Source: Blattamonas nauphoetae (Eukaryota > Preaxostyla > Oxymonadida). Taken from it: DNA of 64,000 nt. The position numbers and the translations under genes are program-made. The DNA lies in contig JARBJD010000065.1 of assembly GCA_033064195.1 (NCBI GenBank), positions 124,001 to 188,000 of the forward strand, written 5' to 3'. Shown piece by piece: positions 19,470 through 31,213 of this stretch (within the stretch, counting starts at the first letter, position 1; every line of letters starts with the position of its first letter). The notes below the pieces were generated by a model that saw only the letters and a list, made by a program, of their open reading frames with translations, did not search any database and was not told where the DNA came from.

Positions 19470-20228
19470 ACAAGTCCGGCTTGGTCGGGGAACTATGAAT
19501 ATGGTGGAAAACATGCTGCAATACTTCCAAATGGTGAAAACACATTGGTACCAAACCCGACAACACAGGAACCAATGCCGCATCCTTCTCTAATCACAGA
19601 AACCGATAAGACACTCCTCAACAGCAAAGAAACCCTTCAGTTCCTCACCAACCCACAAACCGCTCCAATCCCGAAAAATCTCATCGCCCTCATCACTCGC
19701 CTTAAGCTTCTCTGGAACAAGTCCCTCCACGGTCCTGTGATCGACTTCATCAGACTCTTCGCTCTGAATGAGCGTGGACAAGGATCTATTCTCAGGATCC
19801 CTGGCGAAAAGGATGCCAAGGGCATGACTCCTCTAACTCCTTTATCTGCTCGGACAATCGTGTCGGAGTATCTTACACTCACAGGAACCGATCAATCCGA
19901 TCCAACCGTCCAGGAAAATGCTGTGCTTGCGATGTGTGTCATTGGAAATCTTTGTGCAACAACGAATGGTCGCTCATTTCTTCTGGATTCGTCAGATCAA
20001 TGTCAGCCAACGAACTTCATCTTTTTCCTCTCAAAAGTGGTTGAGATGCTTAACCATGAATCAGGAATGATCACCAAACCTGCCATCCTTCTTCTCTACA
20101 ACATCATCGTCTCAATGACTGTCGAAACTCGAGAACACGCTTTTCTTGTGGGCAGGAAGGGACGAAAGTTCTGTCAATTGTCATCGTGTCGAGTTGAATT
20201 TCGGAGATTAAGGGGTTTCCCGACGTGA
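19470..20228 (+). CDS. Helical-repeat (ARM/HEAT-like) protein, fragment with replaced 3' end
   Basis: The open frame reads NYEYGGKHAAILPNGEN, then helical segments such as NLIALITRLKLLWNKSL, AVLAMCVIGNLCATTNGRSF and ITKPAILLLYNIIVSM, typical of ARM/HEAT-type helices. No upstream start codon is in frame; a 5' exon is expected before 19490, close to the Tc1 insertion. The last ~20 codons coincide with a ~70-bp segment that also forms the 3' end of the minus-strand gene at 21944, so the natural C-terminus seems lost. Likely a truncated gene or pseudogene. Confidence 0.5.
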   Translation, partial: TSPAWSGNYEYGGKHAAILPNGENTLVPNPTTQEPMPHPSLITETDKTLLNSKETLQFLTNPQTAPIPKNLIALITRLKLLWNKSLHGPVIDFIRLFALNERGQGSILRIPGEKDAKGMTPLTPLSARTIVSEYLTLTGTDQSDPTVQENAVLAMCVIGNLCATTNGRSFLLDSSDQCQPTNFIFFLSKVVEMLNHESGMITKPAILLLYNIIVSMTVETREHAFLVGRKGRKFCQLSSCRVEFRRLRGFPT

Positions 20229-20252
20229 ACGAGGAACTGAGAGGTAGACTCG
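20180..20252 (+). repeat. ~70-bp duplication shared with 21920-21990
   Basis: The block tcgtgtcgagttgaatttc through aaggggtttcccgacgtgaa and gaggaactgag is found at both places in the same orientation with a few differences. At 21944 it encodes the last residues of another gene on the minus strand; here it is read in sense as the end of a helical-repeat ORF. Confidence 0.85.
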
Positions 20253-20428
20253 TTGTTCAGTTCAATTGCAGTCCTAAACTTACCCATCTTTGAGAATGCA
20301 ACAGTCATTTTTCCTTGACATCTCGAAATACACGATTTTGAATGGTACAGGCGAATTAGGTGGCGAAAACGTTCAAATCTGACAAATATGGGCCAGAGAA
20401 TCGTAGATCTGGATACTCGAATCTAAAC

Positions 20429-21781
20429 ATGGCACATAAAGCAAAACGTCCTCTGAGAATCATCATTGCCATAGCTCATACTCTTCTGTTGCTTGGTGGA
20501 ATCGCTAGTGTCATCCTTGGATCAGTGTTCTACAAGCATTTTGAATCATCTCGTACAGTCCTTATCGTATGAACTTTCAGGATTATTTCTCGAATATTTT
20601 GTCTTCTCAGATTGGCATCGTGTCTCTCCTCATTGGTGCAATCGGGATCATCTTATGTCTGTCATCTCCTCCCTCTCCTCACAGTGATGTTTAGCTTTTC
20701 TTGCTCCAAAGAACCGATGTGGCTCTGTTTTGCTCTGGATCTCCACCCTTTTATCTGTCTGCACATTCCCCATTGCCATTGTTATGGCAATCACGAATTT
20801 CAACAACAAATTGACGTTATTTGTTCAATTTCCCACGAAAGACAAACTTTTGCAATACGCAAAAGTCTGGAACTGGATGACATGTGCAGAGAATCCCACG
20901 ACAGAATGCATCTATGAGTTCAATCTCAGTACCTACTTCCATGGATTGTGGATTCCAGATTTCTGTGTCTGTCTTGCCTGCTTCATGGTGATTTCATTGT
21001 GTCTCACACGTATGTTCACTCACACCTATTCATTATCAACTTTTGTCTTCAGATATTCTAAAAGGCAAGAAATTCATAGCTATCACGTCCCTCTCGCAAA
21101 TCGCGATTATCAGCGCTCTTTTCGGAGCTGTTCTCATTGCCTCGGCTGTTATTCTTCTCTTGCGAATGGCAATATCCAGCGTGTATCGACCAGTTTGTTT
21201 TTTCATTTTCCACTGAAACTGTCGTGATTTTTCGATAGATTATGATAGGTCTTATTGTTGTCGGTGGAGTATTGTTGGTATCAGCGGTCCTGAAGCTGTT
21301 TGGAAGTTGTTTCAACAGAATCTGCCTCCACACCATTTTGATTGCCATCGATGGAGTCTTTGTGTGCATTCTCACTGTGTGTTCAACACTCCTTGTGGTC
21401 TATCAACGCTACTACTCAAGTATAATCGCAACATCTTATGTTTGTCATGTTTGTTCATCACTCTTACCTCTTCAACCCAGCTCGTCGATGTGATTGACCA
21501 ATACTGGGATATTTTCACTGTGTTTCTTCCTTCAGAGAGGATATTGTTCCTTTACAACCTTTCTATGGGTACTTCGAGCATAATCATCACATACTGTTTG
21601 TCTTTCAATTCATTAGACATCTCTTTCGATTCTATCAGTATTCTTGCTTGACTTTATGTTTGTTGTGTCCATTGTGATGTCTTCTGTTCAACTTCGCCTG
21701 CAACGAAGAAGAAAATATGGAACTGACGAAACACAACCTCTTCTCCAGGGAACGAACAACGCAGACTACAATTCCTATTAA
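20429..21781 (+). CDS. Eight-TM membrane protein, two tetraspan units in tandem
   Basis: I read seven exons: 20429-20566, 20611-20656, 20695-21009, 21053-21192, 21239-21439, 21536-21568 and 21617-21781, all GT-AG and in phase, giving 345 residues ending NADYNSY-TAA. Hydrophobic segments: IIIAIAHTLLLLGGIASVIL, IGIVSLLIGAIGII, LLWISTLLSVCTFPIAIVMA, CVCLACFMVISLCL, then LSQIAIISALFGAVLIASAV, IGLIVVGGVLLVSAVL, IAIDGVFVCILTVCSTLLVV and LSILSVFLLDFMFVVSIVM. The first four and last four form two similar tetraspan-like halves. The loop after TM3 holds a Cys pair (TCAENPTTEC), and the C-tail is cytosolic and basic. The family is not recognised; a surface or endomembrane role is inferred. The fifth intron (21440-21535) could instead be two short introns flanking a tiny exon. 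Confidence 0.75.
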
Positions 21782-21919
21782 CTTTTTTTATATACGTTAC
21801 GTTCCGAGTGTTGACCATTCACAATAATATGTTTTCCTGATTCTTGATTACATCAACCTCTGACTAATACGGAAAAGCAATCCGATAACTTGAGTGGCAA
21901 AAAACAGGAAAAATTAAGA

Positions 21920-21990
21920 TCGTGTCGAGTTGAATTTCAGATATTAAGGGGTTTCCCGACGTGAACGAGGAACTGAGCGGTAGATTCTGG
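21920..21990 (+). repeat. ~70-bp duplication shared with 20180-20252
   Basis: This copy contains the last codons (SRRETP, then TAA) and 3' flank of the minus-strand membrane protein gene. Because it fits a gene end here, this is probably the source copy. Confidence 0.8.
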
Positions 21991-24515
21991 TCGTCTCTTG
22001 TGAATCAGAACGCGTGAATGTGAACGTGAACGGATATTGAGCAAACTGGGATTTCTGATCTGATGGAAGGCTCTGACGATTGGTGTGATCGCGATTCTCT
22101 TGTTCCTCATCATCAACGGCTCCCATCAGAGGTGTAACCCGTGGTTCTTTGATCCTTCCGTAACTCCCTTTTTGTCCATCAAGTGGAGCAGAGAGAGGAA
22201 CAGAGTGTTTTGTATCGTGATTCGGCACTTCATTCTTTCTCTTTCGTTCATTCAGATCCGCTAGCATGTTCTTGTCCAACTCTTTTCCATCAGGAACATG
22301 GACATCTGGTCCTTCGAGCGAATGCACTGGCTCTTCGTCCAAATCCTCATCAAAAGCAATCGAGGATGGGAAGAGAAAGGTCACTGTGGGATCAGTTTGG
22401 GTGTTTTCGGCTGGAACGAGGAAAGAGAGAGAAAGGAAGGAGGACAGTGGATTTGCGCGATTTGATGATGGTGAGTCAACGGATGGAGTTGATGGGATGG
22501 ATGAAAGTGTGTTTGGTGTGTCGTCCTGATCGTTTGAAGGAAGGGGTTCTTTTTGTTCTTCTGTTTCTGTTTCTCCTTCTTCGAGATCTGAATCGAGAGC
22601 CAATGCATCATAACGCATGCATCGAGTGGAATGAGGTGTGTACAACGTCTTTTCGCTCTCGCTCAGCATTCCCCAGTCGAAAATCAATCCTTCATCCTTC
22701 CCATCGTCACTCTCGCTCGGTTTCTTGCATTTTCCTCCATCTGATGAACATTCACTGTCATCAAACCAGTCAAATGGAATTCCAGCAACGTATGAATTCT
22801 CCAATGTGGGTTTTTCATCCAAATTGTTGGATGTTTTGTTTGATGAACGACGGAGCAGAATAACTGCGGTGATTGTCCCAAATGAGAAGGTAACGAGAAT
22901 CAAGACTATAAGAGTGATGCTAGTCCTGGTGCATAAGGGTGACTTGAGGGTCGGGGGCGAGAGGTTGGTATTTTGGTTGTTGACTGTGTGAGAGATTGAT
23001 GATGGTTGTTCTGGCGGAACCAACCCCACAATAATGTTATATGCGTCTGAATTTGCGGGTGGAACGTCATGTTCATCAGGCGGGGGTGTCAGTGCGAGGC
23101 TGAGGGAGAGATCTGATTGATCGTCTGGGATTGGAGAAAGGGGAGAATGGCGTGTCGGAGAATGCTCATTTCCAGATTCATGAGTTGAAGGCGATTGTGT
23201 GGTTGGAGACTTTGGAGATTGTCCAGTTGTAGATGTTTTACTTTTGGACTTGTTGCGTTTTCGCTTGCTCTCGTTTCCTGTTGGGCTTCCAGACGACTGT
23301 TTCGTTGCATTTTGGGTAGCGGTGAGCTGAGAGGATAAAGTAACGCTGGTGGATATCGGCACATGTGTGTGTGATTGTCTCGTTGAGGCAAGTGTTGATG
23401 GAGGTAGCGATCGTTCTGTCAGGGAATGGAATGTATTCTCATATGTGCTTTCCACCTCTCGTGTTTCGCAGAGGTCGCTTTCACTTGTGCCTGTCCCAGT
23501 AAACGTCGAGGAGAATGAAACAAGGGGCGATCCAGAAATAGTGGCATCTAAATGAAGGGGACTGCCCACAAAACTCGCTGGTGAATCAGATGACATAGTT
23601 GAAGAATCTGAGGGGGATAGGTCGAGTGTTTGTTTCATTGACGCTGACCTTTTGGCTTTTCTTTTCTGTGACTTCGTTGATGGCGATGATGGCACTTCCG
23701 ACGTCTTAGGGAACGAGACAGCAGAAAGTGACTCACGATTGACTTTTGGTTCGGGGCTCAGTGGATGGGAGGTTAAAACAAAGTCGTCTGATGATGATGA
23801 AAGGCTCCCCTTTGGGCGCGGAATTTCAGTGGGACGCTTTTGGAGAAGGAGGATATTATCGGATTGGGGTTGTGTGAGAACTTGTTTTCGAGGTATTTCG
23901 GGGGTTGGAACATTCGTTCTGCGTCTGAAAGTCGTTAGGCATATCAACGATGTGTCTGGTGGTCCTATAAGAGAATAAACGAGGATATTGTTGAAAAACC
24001 TTCAAATTCAACTGATAAATCGGCTCCTTTATATGCGTCTCGATCAGCGAAAATAGATATATCATCTGCGAGCGACTGGAGCCATAGATCTTGAAACTGT
24101 TTGATGGATCGTTCTGGTGTGAAATTCTCGTAGTAAAATATGCCAAGCTTGAATAGAAGATCAGTTAATCTAATGTCATATTTACCAGCCTCAATATCCG
24201 TCACCGGGAACTGACAGTCAAATGATGGATCTGTGGAGCGGAATAATGAATGAGGAGAATACCAATGTGTTCACGAATAGCTTGTTGGAAAATCATGAAG
24301 TTTACAAGGATATCCTGCTGCCTTTTTGGATGTTTTTTGAACGTGATCACATGATGAGGTGAAATGAGCCCACGAACGATTAAGCACGGAATAGTACCAT
24401 CACGAAGGTGAACAATGAACTGCTGTGATGTAAAGTACTTTCTGGATGCATTAAGCGATGAAGTCCAGAAATTTAGGACAGCCTGTCGGAGAATGAATTC
24501 ATCCGAGGGATTCAC
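21944..24515 (-). CDS. Single-pass membrane protein with long disordered region
   Basis: I read three exons: from about 24515 to 24263, 24230-24000 and 23964-21944, with introns of 32 and 35 bp in phase. This gives at least 834 residues; the 5' end is unresolved, since VNPSDEF follows an acceptor-like tttcag. The N-terminal ~200 residues are folded-looking (FTSQQFIVHLRDG, DIRLTDLLFKLGIFYYENF). A Ser/Thr/Pro-rich disordered stretch follows, then one membrane helix ITLIVLILVTFSFGTITAV ending in RR, then an acidic tail. The basic residues after the helix suggest the acidic tail is cytosolic. Function unknown. Confidence 0.6.
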
Positions 24516-24539
24516 CTGAAAACACGATCATTATCGAAG

Positions 24540-25330
24540 AGATGAAGGCAAACGGGCGAGGACATGAACTAGATGGACTTTTAATGGTAGAGTTCAATGA
24601 AATTGCTCCCAAACCCCTTTGACATGAAGTGCGAGTCATAATTGTTATTATGATGGGGAGATCGCGCCTCAGACTGGTGAATCGATATTTTGAGACAAAT
24701 ATGGACATAAAATGGTCCTTCGCGAACAGACACTCCAACCACGTTTAACTCAACCTCACCGACAATCCAGACATTCACGCCGAGTCTTTGACAGTCTTCT
24801 TATGTTCTCTGTGTGGAATCTTCTGGTAAGTAACATCGCTAAGGAGTCTTTGAAACTCCCAATACTTTGGTTTTCTTCTTCAGAGAGAAGTTAGTTCCGT
24901 TTCGAGGAGATTTCTGCGGTGGTTCATGAAGGAGTCTGATGGACTGCATGGTGAGAAAATTACCAGCGAATGTGTAAAAAATCAAAATCATGAAATGCGG
25001 ATAGCACATGCCGAAAGAAAAAAGTCAGAATGCAACCGTATTCGGGAATAGTTTGTCCGAGAACGGCGAGGTCAGAGATGTGAAGATAGTCCTTTGGAAA
25101 AGGTGAATAGAGAGGCTAATCTCTCTTTTCGGACTTTTTATCGCTTTTAAGGAGAGTACACCCAATTGCACTCTGAAATAAGAGAGAAATTTGAACATGA
25201 AAGATGTGAAGAGGTGACTGAGATTTTCACACAAATATAACAAGATGAATTCCAACGGCTGCGACAATAATGAGTTTTACTGGTTGTGATAGATCAGTCA
25301 TGCCGAATATCTTTGAATCTCTGAGTTGAC
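24540..25330 (-). CDS. Unresolved exons upstream of the 21.9-24.5 kb gene
   Basis: Minus-strand coding-like blocks include MTDLSQPVKLIIVAAVGIHL (a start plus membrane helix near 25300), then after a GT-AG intron SAIGCTLLKSDKKSEKRD, a TAG, and PFPKDYLHISDLAVLGQT continuing in the same frame. Further down lie NVWIVGEVELNVVGVSV and FVSKYRFTSLRRDLP. They may be the 5' exons of the membrane protein gene or a separate decayed gene. The frames do not join cleanly by simple splicing, so I give no model. Confidence 0.3.
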
Positions 25331-25433
25331 AGAATGATTCGATGATTTGGGCCTGATCAATCTCAGCTCCACGAAATTCACGTTTCAGAAAAGTTCAGGA
25401 AAGAAACTCGAAATAATGATAGAATGTCAGTGG

Positions 25434-27430
25434 CTACAAGTTTGAAGTGCGATTGAACAACGGGGTACTGGAATGAATCTTCTGCTTCTCATCTCTTGTG
25501 GGTTGTGGTGTGCTGATGGAAGAAAAAGCCAACACATCCTTACGAAGAGTCGCTGTGCGCAATGTTGATTGTGAGGAAGGCAAGATGAACGTAGAAGGTC
25601 TGTTTTGTGCGGTTTGCGGTGGTGTTCTCGGAAGTTGGTCATTCCGAACAGTCTGAGGTGATCGAAGGGGTGACGGCATTTCCGACTTTATGGCAGATGT
25701 TTGGGAAGTTGCTGGGAGAATATTCTTCTTCTCTGTGCGAGTTGGGCGTTCGCGGATGGACGAGAACGTTTCGTTCATTTCGTTGAAAACAGAAGAGTAT
25801 GTCGTGTTCAAATTCTTCTTTTTGTCCGTTTTTGCTCCTTCCTTCTTCGTCTCGGTGTCGTTAAACACGCGATCGTACACACTTTGCTTCGTTCGGTCCT
25901 TCGGCTTTGAACTTCGTTGAGTTTCATTAAGCTGAGGTTTTTGCTCTTGTTTCGCTGGGCTTTTGGAGAGAAAATGGAGTTTTGCCGCTCCCATTTGTCT
26001 GTCTTTGCTTTCTTTTGATTGTGAAGGTGAGCTGAGGGGTGCTGTTGGGTTCGCTGGTGGTTGAGGCCGAACAAGAAGTTGAAAATGAATAGCTGGCTTT
26101 CCATGCGATCCCGCAGGCGAGAGGGTGTCATTTGACGTTTGAGAAGTGATGGGACTTTTGTGGGCGCGAATTGGAGAGAATGATGACAGATAATTGGAAT
26201 TGACCTTCAGAACAAGAGAATCTGCTTCATCGTCTTCTTCGGTTTCCTTGTCTTTGTTTTCTTCCGAAGATTTTCCATTTTTTTTCGACTTCAATCTTTT
26301 CTGGCGGATTGTGGGTGTGTGAGAAGAGAGGAGTGTGAAATAATTGAGCGGTGGATATTGTCGTGTTGGTGACACCATTACCTCTTCTTCTTCCTCTTCT
26401 TCCACATTCTCATCATCTTCTTCAAATTTAGCCCGTTTTTCTCCTCTATCAGCTGAGCTTGGTGATTGTGCGGTTTCATTGAGGCCCAAATCACCATTTT
26501 CCGACCTTGTGGATGATTCATCTTCGAATCGTCTTTCCTTTTTCGGTACATCGTCTTCAGGTGATGTTGGTCGTGATCTTTTGATTCCCTGACCAGCATC
26601 ATCTGCATGAGTGTTTTCAGGTTGGTCATTGGTTTCAGGTTTTTGGGCACTTTGTGATGGTTCGACGATCTGGGACGTGAAAGGATTGCGAACACGGAAT
26701 GGTGGTTGGATGGATGGTTTAGATTCAGGAGGTGGTTCAGAAGGTGGTGATGAATGAACTGAATGTGTAGAGTGTTTCGAGGACGTATTAGTACTGGTTG
26801 ACCGATGCGAGAAGAGAGATTCAGATTCTGACGCGACATCGTCATTCTCCCCATCACTAACAATCTTACCTCGAGTTGCATCGAAAGAACATGTTTGAAT
26901 TCCACTCTTCTTCTGATAGACTGGTTCTGGCTGCTCATCCATTGAGACATCCTGATCGGGATCCGTTCCTTGTTGGATCCTCGCTGAGAACCGGTCGCTT
27001 ACGATTGATGTTTTATCTTTGTTTGGATCGATTCGCATTGTCATCACATGAGTTGGCGAGAACGAAAACGAGGATGGGCCGAGACTGTGTTCCAGACCTG
27101 ACGATTCTTCAGGATCGTACCCATGCTTCTGTGAGTCTACAAAAGAGAGTGGTTCGTGCATTAAATCATCAGCAGCATGTGAAATGGAATCGAGGGAGGA
27201 TTTTGACGATTGGAGAGAGGGGGTTGACTGTCTATTGAGGGTTGGGATCTGATGGAGGGAAATACGAATAAATAAAGGGAGGATGGAAGAGAACGAATGG
27301 ATGGTATAGATATGTTTCGTAGTGGATGTGAATTCAATTCATACCATGTGTTGTTGAGCGTTATCTGTTCCAGATTGATTCATCAGATCGGAAAATTGAA
27401 GGGAGTCAACGTTGAGTGATTTCTGACGGA
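25434..27430 (-). CDS. Large disordered, charged protein
   Basis: The main exon is in frame from an acceptor at ~27249 (IPTLNRQSTPSLQSSKSS) to TAG at 25434. An upstream exon reads KSLNVDSLQFSDLMNQSG then TDNAQQHM near 27430-27345. The sequence is Ser/Pro/Lys/Glu-rich with an acidic run of Glu, repeated SQ/SP sites and Lys-rich segments, consistent with a nuclear, phosphorylated, intrinsically disordered protein. No domain was recognised. The true start codon is not established. Confidence 0.5.
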
Positions 27431-27887
27431 AAGATCAGGAAAAAGAGCACATAAAGAGAGAAAAATGGAGGAGAATGATGATGAAAGGTTTAGAGGGAGA
27501 TGGGCAAAGTGTAAGACTAAGATTGGGCAAAAAGGAACTAATATGCTTCAATACAAGATTGTTTTGGAGTGCATCAAATGTTGTTTGTGCAATAAAGTCG
27601 GCCATCTGAACTGCAACGCCTGTAAGCGATTCCTACATGAGGACAGAAGTCAAAATGAAAGATGATTTGAATCGGAGAAAAAGAGAATTGAGAAGAAAAC
27701 GGAAAAAAATAACTTTGTACAATTGGAAAGTGTACGCAGGGTTGAAATGTATTGTGTGATAACAACAAATCAGAGAGAAAAACGAACTATTGAATAATAA
27801 GTTGCTAAATCGACAAAAATGAAAATAATGGAAATATCTTTCCTCAAAATCATATTGTATGATGAAAATTGGGGTCAAAACTGATTT
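27431..27887. other. A/T-rich intergenic stretch
   Basis: A/T-rich with only short chance ORFs. This is probably the upstream region of the disordered-protein gene and the 3' flank of the coiled-coil gene; no specific signal was seen. Confidence 0.35.
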
Positions 27888-28244
27888 CTAAAGACATACA
27901 AGCGAAGCAAGATCATTCAAGAGAATTGTCTCCAGTTGTTCCATGCTTTCAGGGATTGATTGAAGAAGACTTTCATCCTGTTGTGAAAGAGATGACTGTT
28001 GGAAGTATTTTTTGGATTGTCGGATTCTGCTTAGCTGCACATTAAGCTCTTTGATTTGTGAATCGATCGTGTCCCTGATTCCATGGAGAGTATCGTTATG
28101 TGCTGTCATTTCCGTGCGATGCTGCTCAAATGTGATTTTATTTTCATTGAAGAGTTTTTGAGTTCTATTGACCAAATCAAACAACTGGGATGTTGAGGTT
28201 TTGGTGATTAGATGAAAATCTGAAGGTAAAAGAAAGCTAAACAT
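27888..28244 (-). CDS. Small coiled-coil protein
   Basis: This ORF of 118 residues starts MFSFLLPSDFHLITK and ends LASLVCL-TAG. Most of it is amphipathic helix with heptad-like spacing (LFDLVNRTQKLFNENK, IKELNVQLSRIRQSKKYF). Length and helix pattern resemble small subunits of tethering or lysosome-positioning complexes (KxDL/BLOC type), but no diagnostic motif is clear, so that is only a suggestion. Confidence 0.5.
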   Translation of the reverse strand: MFSFLLPSDFHLITKTSTSQLFDLVNRTQKLFNENKITFEQHRTEMTAHNDTLHGIRDTIDSQIKELNVQLSRIRQSKKYFQQSSLSQQDESLLQSIPESMEQLETILLNDLASLVCL

Positions 28245-28466
28245 CAAAAATGCTCTTTTGGCAAATTTGTACTCGTCTGATGTCTGTCATGCCTGATTGG
28301 ACGAAGATTAAATTCGAAAGATGGGTGGAGCCTCAGATTGGGTTGATCAGTTGACTTGCCTTAGCTTAACTTCTCAGACTTCTGCACAGTCAACAAACTT
28401 CTTTCGAGGGCAAATCTCCCTTTTATCCTGTGTACTTAACGAATTGACACCATTTATCCTTGACAA

Positions 28467-30755
28467 ATGTTTTCACCTAATCCTGTCCCAAATTCCTTTC
28501 ATATCCAACACAAAATTCATGATTTCACGCGAAACAAAGATTTTGAGAATGACGAAGGAAGTTGTTCAGAGGATGAAGGTTCAATTGTTCTCAGAAAGAA
28601 GAACAGACGGAAGATAGCACACCAGGGAGACTATCAACGAAATGCATCATGCAATCCTGATCATGCTCAAGAAGTTGAAGTACTTTCCACTTTTTCCAAC
28701 AGGGATCCTTCTTTATCTCCTCTCAGATCAATCAGGACCACCTCCAAAAGCTCATCAGCAATATTGCCACAACTGATGATATTTTGGTTAATTATTCGGC
28801 TGATCAGATAAAATCACTATTATGTATGTCTTCTGAGTATTTAATTGCCTTTAGATCAACAAAACTGTGGTTCCGTGTTCATCAATCTAAATGGACTTGA
28901 TGAATTAATTAATGCGTTTAAGAAACCATTTACCTCAAAAACACATGTATTTCGTCTTTTTTAACATTTTCTGATCTAGATATCTCTCTTTCACCTTCTA
29001 ATAAAGCTCAGTTTGTCATTTTCATTCACATCACTTCATCTGTTAAGGTTTAGCAGATGATATCGATGACAAAATACCATTATATGATATTTCGAAGGCA
29101 ATTATCCCCTTTTTACCATCGACAGACCCATATCTTGCTCAATTAGTCTGACTATCTTTTCTGTCATCATTCTCTGATCATGTAGGCAATTGAAGTATTG
29201 CTCGACTTTTGTCAACAGGAGACAGATCTTCCGGAACTTTTAATTCAGAACGGATTGATACCAATTGTATTAAATCTGTTAACCACAATTATGAGCCAGT
29301 GTCACGTGACCATGATTCCTTCAAGTTTCTTTCCAATCGTTGACGTTCCTGACGGCTATCCACATCCTGAAGAACTCATTCTTCTCCTTCGTGAATGTGC
29401 TATCAGACGAAACTCTTCCCAATGGAATAGTTGCTGCACCACAACTTTCTTGCCGTGTCTCCTCTCCACTGAGGATTGTGTCTTGTTCAGCTACCTCCGG
29501 CTATTCTCCACAGTGTTCACTTACGACGAATCCTTTCAGATAAATCTTATCCGATCGCAGGATACATCAATTATGGTGAGGGAATCTCGGATCGACTCGA
29601 CGAGAATTCTGATGTATATGAGCTATCTCATCTCGAAATATCAGAAGCTGGTTCTCTCAAACATCAAACAAGGAGCTATGCTGAGTGCAATCCTTCATTG
29701 GCAGCATATTGAAGAATGGAAGAATGGTGATTTATCTGAAGAGGGATCCAAAGACGAAATATCTGTGATTAACAGCCTAAATGCTTCCTTTGATCTAAAT
29801 TGGCATATATTATCCAAATTATTGTCGATTTTAGGGAAGATTGTGGGACACAACGACGAGAACGTGATTGTCTGTTATTTCCTCTTCCTTATTCGTATTC
29901 TATCTTTTTAATCCAAATTCTCGTATTTCTCCATCACAGGATCTCATTTTCTCAGCCGGAATCATTCCACAACTTGGAACCCTCCTGTCGTTCATGTTTT
30001 CTCTCTTAAACCCTCACACTCACGCTGAAACCGACATTGCTTCCGACGGTGACCTTTTGGGCTTTCTCGAACATCATCACACCAACTCTGTCCCCGATGG
30101 TTGGTCAATGCTCTTGGAATACACAAAAAAGAGAAGTTTGAAGCAGCCATCCATCTCAGACTGTGCTGGTTATGAACGAGCCGTGGCCCAGATGCGTTCT
30201 GTGGAGATTGGCATTTTTCCAGCGCAAAGGAAGGAGTGCATTGAGCGGATATTAACGAAAGTGTTCTTTCTTTTGTCCAACCTCCTCTCGGACAAAGAAG
30301 AACAATCCCTCATTTGCCTGAACTCATTATATCCTTGCAATGTCAACTCGACTGTGGAATCAATCCGAATGCTCGTCTCATTCGTCACATGTTCTCGTCT
30401 CTCGAACTCATCCTCTCTCACCGAGGTTCTCTTCTGTCTCAGAAGTCTCGCGGCTTCTGGAAGCAGAATTCAGGCTCTTCTGATCACAGAGGGTGTTCTA
30501 CTCAGTCTTTGGAATCCAAGAACACGGCTAAGCATGGCTCATTCGGAAAATACAAAAATTTTACTCGAGATCTCGTTGAGTTTGACAAACCCACAGTTTT
30601 GTCAAACTGAACTGGCCAGGAAGGCGTCTAAGCAGATTGTGGAGTTTGATGTTGCTGACACTCTTCAGGAGATTGTTGAGAATCATTATGATGGGATCCA
30701 GGAACTCGCCCATCAACTCAGAAGAGTTCTCAACATGAATCTCACTGGAAACTAA
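28467..30755 (+). CDS. Importin-alpha-like ARM repeat protein, multi-exon
   Basis: ATG at 28467 begins a region with a basic cluster (IVLRKKNRRKIAHQ) that resembles an importin-beta-binding segment. A 47-bp intron leads to INQDHLQKLISNIATTDDIL, and further short introns lead to YQQNCGSVFINLNGLDELI, then IPLYDISKAIIPFLPSTD. The intron 29146-29185 joins DPYLAQL to AIEVLLDFCQQETDLPELL, and 29864-29939 joins GHNDEN to DLIFSAGIIPQLGTLL. The rest is armadillo-like helices to TAA at 30755. One junction near 29045 does not resolve cleanly. Importin-alpha carries NLS cargo through nuclear pores; conserved Trp/Asn ladder residues are not obvious, so a divergent ARM protein of other function remains possible. 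Confidence 0.55.
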
Positions 30756-30892
30756 TTTTATTCTGTTTTCACACATTTATTGACTTTTAATGTGTTTATC
30801 TATATTATTCACAAGATTGCATTATCAGCATTTCGCAATAAGTTAGAATTTTTCGATTTGATGGGTCGCTTGATCTCATCTCGAACCAAGAA

Positions 30893-31213
30893 ATGGACAC
30901 ATCTAAAGGCATTTGGAATCGATACCGCACGTCCACTCCCGGACTTATTCAAACATTGGACTTGTTTATCGTCTTCTGCGGCGTGATGGTTGTGGCAGTG
31001 TTTGGATACGGCCTGGTCTTCACAACACAGCCATTCAATGCATTCATCTCTGCGATTTTTGCTACCGCTGGTCCTCTGTTCTTCACGATCAGTTTGAGAA
31101 TGCAAATCCTCAATCCAAAGGAGTTCAACAACATGTCTCCAGAATGGGCATTTCTCTCTTACCTTGCCTGCATAGGACTCCTCTTCTTTGTGATATCAAG
31201 CTTCCTTGGCTAA
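30893..31213 (+). CDS. DAD1: DAD1/OST2 subunit of oligosaccharyltransferase
   Basis: This single-exon ORF has 106 residues. It has the family layout: a short N-terminus with STPGLIQTLDLFI, three hydrophobic helices (FCGVMVVAVFGYGLVF, AFISAIFATAGPLFFTISL, LACIGLLFFVIS) and the signatures PFNAFIS, SLRMQI and NMSPEWAF. It ends SFLG-TAA, matching the FVG end of other DAD1 proteins, so TAA is a true stop here. DAD1 is a membrane subunit of the ER complex that transfers N-glycans to nascent proteins. It lies 137 bp after the ARM gene. Confidence 0.92.
   Translation: MDTSKGIWNRYRTSTPGLIQTLDLFIVFCGVMVVAVFGYGLVFTTQPFNAFISAIFATAGPLFFTISLRMQILNPKEFNNMSPEWAFLSYLACIGLLFFVISSFLG

Noticed and set aside
24640-24675. 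A further copy of repeat R (gatggggagatcgcgcctcag)
   Set aside because: The match is only ~20 bp and falls in a coding-like stretch (FVSKYRFTSLRRDLP on the minus strand), so chance similarity is likely.
24540-25330. Frag1/DRAM/Sfk1 family protein (DYLHISDLAVLGQTIPEYG)
   Set aside because: Only one short motif resembles the family; the remaining helices and frames could not be joined, so no name is given.
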